From NCBI GenBank assembly GCA_021646405.1, contig SOER01000012.1, positions 1 through 64,000 of the forward strand: a stretch of DNA of 64,000 nt. Direction: 5' to 3'. This stretch comes from Candidatus Loosdrechtia aerotolerans. Lineage in GTDB: Bacteria; Planctomycetota; Brocadiia; Brocadiales; Brocadiaceae. The notes below the pieces were generated by a model. It saw nothing but the letters and a program-made list of their open reading frames with translations. It had not been told where the DNA came from and made no database searches. Shown piece by piece: positions 1-7,799 of this stretch (within the stretch, counting starts at the first letter, position 1; each line of letters starts with the position of its first letter). Position numbers and translations under genes: made by a program.

Positions 1-162
1 GAACATTTTTGTTTTCGCATAATTTTATGATCCTGAAATTGATTACAAAATACTTTCTCTTTCTTTATATTATCGCATAAAATTATGCTTTTTAAAGATT
101 GGCCATAGGCCAATCGCGTAAGTCCTAAGAGTATTAAGACTTCCATGATGAATTGGTAACTC

Positions 163-535
163 TCCCTCGCAAGGCTTATCCTTACCCACATCTTTCCCTT
201 CCAGAGTGCTGAACAGCACTGTACTTTTTTGGTGTTTGATCGTGAGTATGCGCACCCTAAAGGAATGCGGTTACTTGTCGTTGCCTTCGACAAGTAGCCG
301 CATTCCTTTAGGGTGCGCCTTTCTATGTCCTGCATTATATTTCCACAATATCTGGATCTATTTCCGGGAAAAGTATAGACTATACAATAATGATTACTGT
401 CACAAAGATGTCTGCCTCTCATATTTTAATTATCTGAGGCAGGGCGAAGAGCGTCCCGGAGCACATTCCAACGCGGAGCGTTGGAACGAGATAAGACGAG
501 AAAAACATGTGGGCAAGGATAAGTCCGCAAGGAGG
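163..535. repeat. Inverted-repeat-bounded non-coding element (copy 1)
   Basis: The left end reads ATCCTTACCCACATCTTT (178-195). The right end carries the near-complement around ATGTGGGCAAGGATAAG (506-523), so the segment is flanked by imperfect inverted arms of about 20 bp. Inside lie three hairpins: AGTGCTG/CAGCACT (205-220), a 31-bp-arm palindrome (250-318) and TTCCAACGC/GCGTTGGAA (466-486). A second segment of similar length with the same terminal words lies at 24742-25102. A reading frame spanning 206-679 crosses all these hairpins and resembles nothing I recognise, so I treat the region as non-coding. A non-autonomous mobile element is possible but unproven. Confidence 0.5.
250..318. repeat. 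Long near-perfect palindrome
   Basis: Two 31-base arms (250-280 and 288-318) are complementary except for one position that would form a G-U pair in RNA. They are separated by a 7-base loop (TTGCCTT). It would fold into an extremely stable hairpin or cruciform. There is no run of T after it, so it is not a classic terminator, and no gene starts or ends nearby. Confidence 0.85.
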
Positions 536-830
536 CGAAAGAAGGAGGGCTTTTCACTGATAAAGAGAAAAGTACAAGGACCTATAGTCAGGTACTTAGG
601 AAAAGATATAAATCTCCTATATGGTTATGATATTCACTATAATAATATCTCCGAAAGATTTATAAATTTCTTGTCTTGAAACAGGTAAATTTGATATATA
701 TGAATATTTATTATAAGCGACTGAGGAACAAATTCTATAGGAATTGTTGTTAACAAACACATAGCGATGCATGAATGTAACGAAATATTAATTTTCCATA
801 ATTATACATTACTTTACGGTGGAGGGGTAA
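536..830. other. AT-rich leader upstream of moxR
   Basis: No gene was recognised here. The stretch is AT-rich and ends with a purine-rich ribosome-binding site (GGTGGAGGGG) just before the moxR ATG. A TATAGGAATT word at about 736-745 resembles part of the dispersed repeat described at 6643. I see no convincing -35/-10 pair, so the promoter of the Bat operon is not located. Confidence 0.4.
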
Positions 831-1820
831 ATGGAATCGGATGTTAAAGAAATTACAGAAAGGGTGAAGCAGGAGAGCGATCTTATAAATACCCTGATGT
901 ATGAAGTTGGTAAGGTAATTGTAGGCCAAAAATATCTGGTTGAAAGATTGCTGATCGGGATCCTTTCTAACGGGCATATATTATTAGAAGGTGTACCGGG
1001 CTTGGCAAAAACCATGTCTATCATGACGCTTGCGAAAGTCATGCATGCCAGTTTTCAGAGGATACAATTTACACCAGACCTGTTGCCAGCCGATTTATTA
1101 GGTACACTTATTTACAACCCGAAAAGCGGTGATTTTGCTGTGAAGAAGGGTCCTATCTTTACGAATGTTGTTTTAGCTGATGAAATTAACCGCGCCCCTG
1201 CAAAGGTGCAGAGTGCGCTCCTCGAAGCCATGCAGGACAGACAGGTTACCATCGGTGACCAGACATTTGAATTGGAAGATCCGTTTCTTGTCCTGGCAAC
1301 TCAAAATCCCATAGAGCATGAAGGTACGTATCCCCTGCCCGAGGCCCAGGTAGACCGTTTTATGTTTAAACTGCATATTACGTATCCTGATAAAAAAGAG
1401 GAGCGGGAGATTTTGGATCGTATGGCGCTGACAAAAAAAGATTTGCAGGTAAACACGGTCATCTCACCCCAGGATATCCTCCGTATGCGTACCCTGGTTG
1501 ATAAGATTTATATTGATGATAAAATTAAGGATTATATTGTTGATGTTATATTTGCATCAAGGGATCCGAAGGCATACGGTCTCAAATTGGATGAATTTAT
1601 AGAATACGGCGCATCACCCCGTGCAACAATTTATCTGACACTTGCTGCGAAAGCACACGCCTTTGTTAAAGGGAGGGGGTTTGTAACTCCCCAGGATGTA
1701 AAATCTGTTGGGATGGATATCCTTCGCCACAGGATAATTGTTACCTATGAGGCAGAGGCAGAGGAGATGAAACCCGAGAATATTGTACAGAAAATCTTTG
1801 ATACTGTGGAGGTCCCTTAA
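831..1820 (+). CDS. moxR: MoxR-family AAA+ ATPase
   Basis: MoxR ATPases are AAA+ chaperone-like proteins that usually act with von Willebrand (VWA) partners encoded beside them. The 329-residue protein has the Walker A motif GVPGLAKT at residues 54-61, Walker B with acidic pair DE at 117-118 followed by INRAP, and sensor-1 LATQNP at 155-160. This is the normal MoxR length and architecture. The ATG is preceded by a strong purine-rich ribosome-binding site. It is the first gene of a co-directional run with a DUF58 protein and Bat proteins, the classic MoxR context. The exact client is not readable from the sequence. Confidence 0.95.
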   Translation: MESDVKEITERVKQESDLINTLMYEVGKVIVGQKYLVERLLIGILSNGHILLEGVPGLAKTMSIMTLAKVMHASFQRIQFTPDLLPADLLGTLIYNPKSGDFAVKKGPIFTNVVLADEINRAPAKVQSALLEAMQDRQVTIGDQTFELEDPFLVLATQNPIEHEGTYPLPEAQVDRFMFKLHITYPDKKEEREILDRMALTKKDLQVNTVISPQDILRMRTLVDKIYIDDKIKDYIVDVIFASRDPKAYGLKLDEFIEYGASPRATIYLTLAAKAHAFVKGRGFVTPQDVKSVGMDILRHRIIVTYEAEAEEMKPENIVQKIFDTVEVP

Positions 1821-1828
1821 AAAGGGAC
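1812..1828 (+). repeat. Hairpin overlapping the moxR stop codon
   Basis: GTCCCTT and AAGGGAC form a 7-bp stem with a 3-base loop that contains part of the stop codon. There is no following T run. It may stabilise or attenuate the transcript between moxR and the DUF58 gene, but this is speculation. Confidence 0.4.
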
Positions 1829-1956
1829 TTCTGGGGAATCGCAGGTTGTACAGACAGAGATTTTTGTAATGGATAAGGCCAGCATGAAAATGTTCCGGCT
1901 ATATAATTTACAGTTCCAATGACCTTTACGTATTGAGTACTTATGAGAACATATCT

Positions 1957-2832
1957 ATGATCTCAAAAGAGATATTAAAAAAGATCCAACAGGTGGAGAT
2001 TCATACCCGCCATCTCGTTAATGAGGCATTTATAGGTGAATACCATAGTGTATTCAAGGGGAGGGGTATGGAGTTTGAAGAAGTACGGGAATATCAGCCG
2101 GGGGATGAAATCAGAACTATTGACTGGAATGTGACAGCTCGCATGGGTCGTCCTTTTGTAAAACGTTTTGTGGAAGAACGGGAATTAACGGTAATGCTCC
2201 TTGTGGATGTGAGTGCCTCCGGAAGTTTTGGCTCAGTACGGCAGTTGAAAAAAGAGGTCGCGGTAGAGATTTGCGCCCTCCTGGCATTCTCTGCTATAAA
2301 AAACAATGATAAGGTTGGCTTGATTATGTTCACTGATACCATTGAGAAATTTATCCCTCCTAAAAAGGGGGTAAAACACGTATTGAGAGTCATCCGGGAA
2401 CTACTCTGCCTGGAACCTGCAGGAAAAGGAACAAACATTCCTATCGCTCTGGAATATTTAAGTAAGGTATCCTCCCGCCGTGCGATCTCTTTTATTGTTT
2501 CTGATTTTATTGCAAACGATTACACCCATGCATTACGCATTGCAAATAAAAAACATGATATGATTGCCTTAACTATTGTAGACCCCAGGGAACAGGAATT
2601 ACCCAACGTAGGTTTTCTCGAGTTGATGGATGCAGAGACGGGAGAGGTAATTTTGGTTGATACGGCAAACGCTCTTGCAAGAAAGGAATTTAAGGTTGCA
2701 AATTCCCGGCAGATGCATGAACGATCAGGTTTGTTCAGGTCAATGGGCGTTGATGAGATTATTATCACTACCAATAAACCTTATGTAGACCCTATTATCC
2801 GCTTCTTCCGGATGAGAGAGAAGAGATATTAG
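1957..2832 (+). CDS. DUF58 family protein with VWA-like MIDAS
   Basis: DUF58 proteins are soluble partners of MoxR ATPases in Bat-type operons. From the ATG at 1957 the protein has 291 residues. The DUF58 signature (GRGMEFEEVREYQPGD, about residues 35-50, followed by a conserved DW pair) is present. The metal-binding DxSxS motif is intact as DVSAS at residues 84-88. A TTG eight codons upstream (1933) keeps the frame open, but family alignments from memory favour starting at MISKEIL. Neither start has a strong ribosome-binding site. No signal peptide or membrane segment is seen. The family is clear; the molecular role is not established for this organism. Confidence 0.9.
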   Translation: MISKEILKKIQQVEIHTRHLVNEAFIGEYHSVFKGRGMEFEEVREYQPGDEIRTIDWNVTARMGRPFVKRFVEERELTVMLLVDVSASGSFGSVRQLKKEVAVEICALLAFSAIKNNDKVGLIMFTDTIEKFIPPKKGVKHVLRVIRELLCLEPAGKGTNIPIALEYLSKVSSRRAISFIVSDFIANDYTHALRIANKKHDMIALTIVDPREQELPNVGFLELMDAETGEVILVDTANALARKEFKVANSRQMHERSGLFRSMGVDEIIITTNKPYVDPIIRFFRMREKRY

Positions 2833-2902
2833 AAGATATACCCCTTAATACTATCGGTATATATTCAGTTTTTTAAGATTCATTTTCCTATTGTTTATAA
2901 AT

Positions 2903-3901
2903 ATGCATTATCTATCTCGTGGTGTACTACTCATTTTCCTGTTTGTTTTCTATATCCTGACGGTGCATATACCGATTGTTTTCGCCCGGGAGTCTGAAAG
3001 TCCTAAGGGTCCGGCACCCGTGGAGGTTGTTGCACAGGTAGACAAAGAAGAAGTAACGATTGGTGATAGAATACAACTGAATGTTCGCGTAAAGTATAAA
3101 GGTGATACAACGGTACAATTTCCGGAACTTGATAAACAATTCGGTGTGTTTACTGTAAAAGAAACAAAAATCGTCGAAGGACCAAAGCAGGGAAGTGATG
3201 GGTATTCAATTATTGGACGAGACTATATATTGAGTTCTTATGAGATTGGAAGTGCAACAATCCCGTCATTAAAAATATCCTATAAAGGTACGCAGGGTGA
3301 GGGAGAGGCTACCACCAATGAAATAATAGTCAATATTAAGGGAGTTATGAAGGAGGGTGAGACTGTATCCGATATAAAGGATATTTTTCCGCCTGTAGAT
3401 GTACCTGCAAGTTATAAACGGTTGTTTCAATGGATTCTTACAGGACTTGGGGTGTTGCTGCTAGCTGGTATTGTATATGGGGTACTCTACAAAATTAGAA
3501 GGCGGCAGAAAGAGCCAATACCGGTACTCATAAAAAGACCTCCCCATGAAGTCGCTTATGAGTTACTGGAGGGATTATTGAGAGAAGGCCTTGTTGACAA
3601 GGGTTTAATTAAGGAATATTATTACCGCATAACGGATATTTTACGGCGCTATATTGAGGAACAATTTGGTTTGTTAGCACCGGAGCGTACGACAGAAGAG
3701 TTTCTTGTAGAGATGGTTCATACAAATAGGTTGGGGGATGATCATAAATTACTGATCAAAGAATTCCTTATACACTGCGATATGGTGAAATATGCCAAGT
3801 ACGGACCATCCAAAGGGGAAGTCCAGGAGACGTATACGATAGCAAAAAGGTTGATTGATGAAACGAGAGAACGTCTTAAGAGAGATGAATTCTTTACCTG
3901 A
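2903..3901 (+). CDS. BatD-like membrane protein (DUF4381-type arrangement)
   Basis: An N-terminal hydrophobic signal or anchor (first about 28 residues) is followed by an extracytoplasmic beta-rich domain of about 140 residues resembling the BatD N-terminal domain. Counting from the upstream TTG at 2891, a transmembrane helix lies at about 178-200 and is followed by a basic stop and a helical cytoplasmic tail of about 130 residues. This arrangement matches the small membrane protein found between DUF58 and batA in many Bat operons. The ATG at 2903 is preferred; TTG 2891 is possible, and neither has a clear ribosome-binding site. The larger batD at 7800 is a related but separate protein. Confidence 0.7.
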   Translation: MHYLSRGVLLIFLFVFYILTVHIPIVFARESESPKGPAPVEVVAQVDKEEVTIGDRIQLNVRVKYKGDTTVQFPELDKQFGVFTVKETKIVEGPKQGSDGYSIIGRDYILSSYEIGSATIPSLKISYKGTQGEGEATTNEIIVNIKGVMKEGETVSDIKDIFPPVDVPASYKRLFQWILTGLGVLLLAGIVYGVLYKIRRRQKEPIPVLIKRPPHEVAYELLEGLLREGLVDKGLIKEYYYRITDILRRYIEEQFGLLAPERTTEEFLVEMVHTNRLGDDHKLLIKEFLIHCDMVKYAKYGPSKGEVQETYTIAKRLIDETRERLKRDEFFT

Positions 3902-3984
3902 AAAACATAAGTTCTTTTATAACGAGTATCGTAAAAGCCGAATCGTAATCTCTGTATTTAAATCTTTTCTCAAAGGGTGAAAAT

Positions 3985-4509
3985 ATGGTAAAAGCACCGG
4001 AAAAATTTTTAGATGAGTATTTGGGGCATGAAAAAGGTTCTGCTGATAAGGCAGATACAAAGCTATCAAGGGCGAAAATGTCCCGTCTGCCGGAAGAGGA
4101 GCTTACGAGATTGAAACAAAATCTGCAAACAATATGGGGTATTTATCAGACACCGGAGATTAAAGAGATCCTTTCCAGGAAACGGAAAATCAGTTTTCTC
4201 GCTCTTGAAAGTGTGAATGTAAATATGACGATAAGTTATGTAGACAGCGGTATCGCAGCAGAATATGAAATAGATAGGGGGAGTAAAAAGGACCTTGCAG
4301 GTGCCCGGTTATATCAGCAAGCAGAAATGAGCCTCAATAGGTATATTACCCATGAAAAAGGAATAGAAAATCTCCTGAAGACAACGAATCCCGCCCTCCA
4401 GGTCTTAATAGATAATTTCATACAAAAAGAGCTTTTAGAAGAAGAGGTCTGGTATGCTATTGCAAAAGGGGAACTGGTTCGTCTCTCAACGGTATCATAT
4501 TTTGTTTAA
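3985..4509 (+). CDS. Hypothetical protein in the Bat operon
   Basis: I do not recognise this 174-residue protein. It has no signal peptide and no membrane segment. It is charged and mostly helical in composition, and begins with a lysine/aspartate-rich stretch. The ATG follows CAAAGGGTGAAAAT, a plausible ribosome-binding site. It lies between the BatD-like gene and batA, with an 18-base gap to batA, so it is probably co-transcribed and may be a cytoplasmic Bat partner. Its codon use looks like that of its neighbours, and the open frame fills the gap exactly, which supports a real gene. Confidence 0.7.
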   Translation: MVKAPEKFLDEYLGHEKGSADKADTKLSRAKMSRLPEEELTRLKQNLQTIWGIYQTPEIKEILSRKRKISFLALESVNVNMTISYVDSGIAAEYEIDRGSKKDLAGARLYQQAEMSLNRYITHEKGIENLLKTTNPALQVLIDNFIQKELLEEEVWYAIAKGELVRLSTVSYFV

Positions 4510-4527
4510 GGATAATGGTTTGTTTTC

Positions 4528-5529
4528 ATGATCTTTCGCGACCCGTTAACACTGTTACTCATTATTATTATTCTCCCGCCTTTATACTATTTTCAGTTAC
4601 GTTACAGAGGAGGAAATCAGATTGTTTTTCCTTCACTGGAGATAGTAAAGAATTTAAAGCCCTCATTTTTTCAACGGTATAGACGATATATCATAATGAT
4701 ACTTCGCTCTTTGGCCCTTATTTTACTGATAATTGCCCTTGCACGACCCCAATCCGGGAACGAGCACACAAAAGTACTGACTGAAGGGATAGATATTGTT
4801 CTTGCTATCGATGTTTCGGGAAGTATGCTGGCAGAGGACTTTGATATAGGTGGTAAAAGATATAACCGGCTTCATGTTATTAAGCAAGTGGTAGAGGATT
4901 TTATAAAAAGACGTACAAATGATCGAATCGGTTTAGTTGTTTTTGCCGGCCGGGCATATACGCAATGCCCCATGACCCTTGATTATGGAATGCTTTTACA
5001 GCTTTTGGAAAAAGCTGAGATAGGTATGATTGAAGATGGTACTGCAGTAGGTTCTGCTATTGGATCATCAGTGGACAGACTCAGGAATACGAAAGCAAAG
5101 AGTAAGGTGATTATTCTGTTGACAGACGGAAGGAATAATGCAGGAGAGATAGACCCTTTTACTGCAGCAGAGATCGCCAAGACCTTTGATGTGAAGATTT
5201 ATACGATAGGTGCCGGTACAAAGGGTCTGGCACCATTTCCGGCATTTGATATATTTGGAAATAAAGTAATGAAGCAGGTAAAGATTGATATTGATGATGA
5301 CGCCTTGCGGGAAATTGCGAGAATTACCGGGGGAAGTTATTACAGGGCAACTGATACCGGGTCGTTGAAAGAAATTTATAATCAAATAGACAAGCTCGAA
5401 AAAACTGAAGCTGAGATAACCCAGTACACGGAGTACAAGGAGTTATTCCACTATTTTTTATTGCCTGCTTTTGGTTTGCTATTACTTGAACTGGGATTGA
5501 CAAAAACACGACTTAGAAAAATACCATGA
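4528..5529 (+). CDS. batA: BatA, membrane VWA-domain protein
   Basis: BatA proteins are membrane-anchored von Willebrand A proteins thought to act with MoxR in envelope stress tolerance or complex assembly. The 333-residue protein has two N-terminal hydrophobic helices (about 7-22 and 54-72). The VWA domain has an intact MIDAS: DVSGS at 95-99, a downstream threonine in EDGTAVG and an aspartate in LLTDGRNN. A C-terminal membrane helix (about 310-328) closes it. Topology and length fit BatA. It is followed after 84 bases by a second VWA protein in the usual BatA-BatB order. Confidence 0.92.
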   Translation: MIFRDPLTLLLIIIILPPLYYFQLRYRGGNQIVFPSLEIVKNLKPSFFQRYRRYIIMILRSLALILLIIALARPQSGNEHTKVLTEGIDIVLAIDVSGSMLAEDFDIGGKRYNRLHVIKQVVEDFIKRRTNDRIGLVVFAGRAYTQCPMTLDYGMLLQLLEKAEIGMIEDGTAVGSAIGSSVDRLRNTKAKSKVIILLTDGRNNAGEIDPFTAAEIAKTFDVKIYTIGAGTKGLAPFPAFDIFGNKVMKQVKIDIDDDALREIARITGGSYYRATDTGSLKEIYNQIDKLEKTEAEITQYTEYKELFHYFLLPAFGLLLLELGLTKTRLRKIP

Positions 5530-5552
5530 GTGGTTTTGTGAGAACACCGGTA

Positions 5553-5599
5553 AATACGGATAAGAACACCGTTTGATGATCCGTGTTTATCTGTATTGA
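5553..5599. repeat. Imperfect inverted repeat between batA and batB
   Basis: AATACGGATAAGAACAC and GTGTTTATCTGTATT are imperfect complements separated by a short spacer. The right half resembles the dispersed 'CCGTGT..ATCTGT' words also present at 25226-25313. It could form a weak hairpin in the Bat transcript. Confidence 0.4.
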
Positions 5600-5613
5600 A
5601 ATAGGGACTTTTT

Positions 5614-6636
5614 ATGAGATACGGGGATCTTAACTATCTTTATCTGCTTCCGATAATTCCAGTGTTAATTCTGGGGTATGTCCTTGTCTTGAAAAGGAAG
5701 ATAAAGGATACAAATAGGTTTGCAAATATTGAACTGCTACAAAAAGTTGGATTTTCTGCAGGTCAGAAAAAACAGTGGTGCAGGGCGGGCTTAATGATTG
5801 CAGGGATGCTTTTCCTGATATTTACCCTTATAGAGCCCAAGTGGGGATACCGTTGGGAAGAGGTGGAAAGAAAGGGAATTGACATTGTCGTCGCGATAGA
5901 TACTTCACGAAGCATGTTAGCCGATGACGTAAAGCCGAACCGGTTAGAGGTCGCAAAACGGGAAGTTGAGGATTTATTGAATGTGCTGGAAGGCGACCGT
6001 ATTGGCCTTGTGGCATTTGCAGGGTCGGCATTTACCTATTGTCCGCTGACCTCAGATTATGGCGCCTTTCGTCTTTTTTTAAGCGATATAAATACCAATA
6101 TCATCCCATTAGGCGGTACAGCCATTACCGAAGCAATAAGAAATGGCATCTCTACCTTTGAGGCGAACCAGAAGAACCATAAGGTTATGATACTTATTAC
6201 CGATGGTGAAAATCACGAAGGTGATCCGTTAAGGGCGGCTGCAGAGGCAAAAAAACAGGGTATTGTTATTTATACCGTTGGCGCAGGGAGAAAAGACGGA
6301 TCCTATATAAAAATTAAGGATGAAAGTGGCCGGGAGGTATTGCTGAAAGATAACCAGGGACTCGTTGTTAAATCGAGATTAGATGAGATCACCTTACATA
6401 AAATTGCGCTAGAGACCGGTGGCCTTTATACCCCTGCACATGGAACAAAATGGGGTCTGGAGAAAATTTACAGAGATAGTATTGCAAAGATAGAGGAATC
6501 GACATATAAAACCCAACGGGTAAAAAAATACACAAATCGCTACCAGATTCCACTTATTATTGCAATAATTATTATTACTACAGAGAGTTTTCTTACAGAC
6601 AGAAGAAGGATAATCCGCTCAGTTACTCATCATTAA
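5614..6636 (+). CDS. batB: BatB, membrane VWA-domain protein
   Basis: This is the second membrane VWA protein of the operon, 340 residues long. It has an N-terminal helix (about 9-25), a second helix (about 56-73), the VWA domain with MIDAS DTSRS at 96-100, threonine in LGGTAIT and aspartate in LITDGENH, and a hydrophobic C-terminal segment (about 310-325). All metal-coordinating positions are present, so it should be functional. BatA and BatB probably form a membrane pair linked to the MoxR ATPase. The start ATG follows AGGGACTTTTT, a modest ribosome-binding site. Confidence 0.92.
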   Translation: MRYGDLNYLYLLPIIPVLILGYVLVLKRKIKDTNRFANIELLQKVGFSAGQKKQWCRAGLMIAGMLFLIFTLIEPKWGYRWEEVERKGIDIVVAIDTSRSMLADDVKPNRLEVAKREVEDLLNVLEGDRIGLVAFAGSAFTYCPLTSDYGAFRLFLSDINTNIIPLGGTAITEAIRNGISTFEANQKNHKVMILITDGENHEGDPLRAAAEAKKQGIVIYTVGAGRKDGSYIKIKDESGREVLLKDNQGLVVKSRLDEITLHKIALETGGLYTPAHGTKWGLEKIYRDSIAKIEESTYKTQRVKKYTNRYQIPLIIAIIIITTESFLTDRRRIIRSVTHH

Positions 6637-6642
6637 TTTAAA

Positions 6643-6693
6643 TGTATAGGAATTTTCATGTGTTCAGTATAAGGTGCTCTCTTAACACCATGA
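6643..6693. repeat. Dispersed intergenic repeats A and B
   Basis: Repeat A is TGTATAGGAATTTTCAT (6643-6659). Repeat B begins at 6667 and contains TGCTCTCTTAACACCATGA. Repeat A recurs exactly at 25845-25861 and 47901-47917. The copy at 25843 also shares the following bases up to GTTCAGT. Repeat B recurs at 48281-48307 with one mismatch. All copies lie in gaps upstream of genes (batC, atpD, ligA) in the same orientation. Confidence 0.75.
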
Positions 6694-6701
6694 AAAGACG
6701 A

Positions 6702-6726
6702 GATTCTTCGCGGAGTGAAGAATCTT
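6702..6726 (+). repeat. Hairpin between batB and batC
   Basis: AGATTCTTC and GAAGAATCT form a 9-bp perfect stem with a loop of about 7 bases (GCGGAGT). It directly follows dispersed repeat B. No T run follows, so a strong intrinsic terminator is unlikely; it might modulate the ratio of the batC-E part of the transcript. Confidence 0.5.
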
Positions 6727-6801
6727 GTATATTCGGGTGCTTAATGAAAAAAACTTCCTGAAAGGGCGTTCGGTTCATTGCAGAGGGGTTTTCATAGTAT
6801 C

Positions 6802-7710
6802 ATGGCAAAGATAGGAATGAGTATCATTAACAGAAAAAACTGCTGTTTATTTCTAACATTGGTCCTTGGACTCTTATCAGTAGGATGGGTAGACCCGTTG
6901 GCCGATAGGGTAAGGGAAGGAAACATGCTTTACCATGATGGTAAATATGATGAGGCATTAGATAAATACATAAACGCAGGAATAGACTCACCGGATAAGC
7001 CTCAATTAGACTTTAACATCGGAAATACTCAATATAAAAGGGGTAAGTATAATGAGGCAGCCCAGTTATTTGAGAAGGTTACAAAATCCGGGGACCCAAA
7101 AGTGAGGGCAAAATCGAGTTTTAATATGGGCAACACGTTTTACCGCATGGGGAAAATGGAAGAGGCGCTGGAATGCTATAAGAGGACCGTGGATCTTATC
7201 AAAGAAATGGAACCCCGGAACGACAGTGATCTGGATATGTTGGAAAATAATGCAAAATATAACTACGAATATGTTGAAAAGAAGATGAAGGAACAAGAGC
7301 AAAAGCAACAAAATCAGGAGCAAAAAGACCAACAACAGGAAAAAGATGAGCAAAAAGAAGATGATCAAAAGTCCGATGAGAATAAAGAAGATAAAGGCGA
7401 GGATAAAGAGAAACAAGAGCCGCAAGAAGATCAAGAAGATAAAGAACAGTTAGGACAAGAGAATGAACAGGAGCAGCAACAAGAACAGCAACAGCAAAAA
7501 GACGAACATCCTGATCAGTCTCAGAAGGACAAACAAGAAGATCAACTTTTAGAACAACAGCAACAGCCGCAATCTCAAGCACAGAAACAGATGTCAAAAG
7601 AGGAGGCCGAACAATTACTGGAGGCATTAAATCAGTCGGAGAAGGAGGCCAGGGCAGTGAAAAGAAATGAACAACGTTCACATCACAGGCCTGTTGAAAA
7701 GAATTGGTAA
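6802..7710 (+). CDS. batC: BatC, TPR protein with Gln/Glu/Lys-rich tail
   Basis: From ATG 6802 the product has 302 residues: a signal-like hydrophobic stretch, two to three tetratricopeptide repeats (about residues 45-150, with the typical FNIGN..Y..GKY..A pattern), and a long low-complexity tail rich in Gln, Glu, Lys and Asp. This is the BatC architecture, in which the TPRs are expected to bind other Bat proteins in the periplasm. An in-frame TTG at 6778 is possible, but ATG 6802 is better placed downstream of GCAGAGGGG. The acidic tail is likely disordered. Confidence 0.85.
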   Translation: MAKIGMSIINRKNCCLFLTLVLGLLSVGWVDPLADRVREGNMLYHDGKYDEALDKYINAGIDSPDKPQLDFNIGNTQYKRGKYNEAAQLFEKVTKSGDPKVRAKSSFNMGNTFYRMGKMEEALECYKRTVDLIKEMEPRNDSDLDMLENNAKYNYEYVEKKMKEQEQKQQNQEQKDQQQEKDEQKEDDQKSDENKEDKGEDKEKQEPQEDQEDKEQLGQENEQEQQQEQQQQKDEHPDQSQKDKQEDQLLEQQQQPQSQAQKQMSKEEAEQLLEALNQSEKEARAVKRNEQRSHHRPVEKNW

Positions 7711-7799
7711 TTCAGCCTTTGTTATTTTTTGCAAAAACTCTGTAATCTTTGTATATTCCGCGGTAAGCTAATCTTTTATGCTTTGAGAGGTAGTGTAGG

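Noticed and set aside
206-679. Open reading frame of 157 codons in the leader region
   Set aside because: It crosses the 31-bp palindrome and two other hairpins, has no ribosome-binding site, resembles no family and uses mixed composition. Treated as chance.
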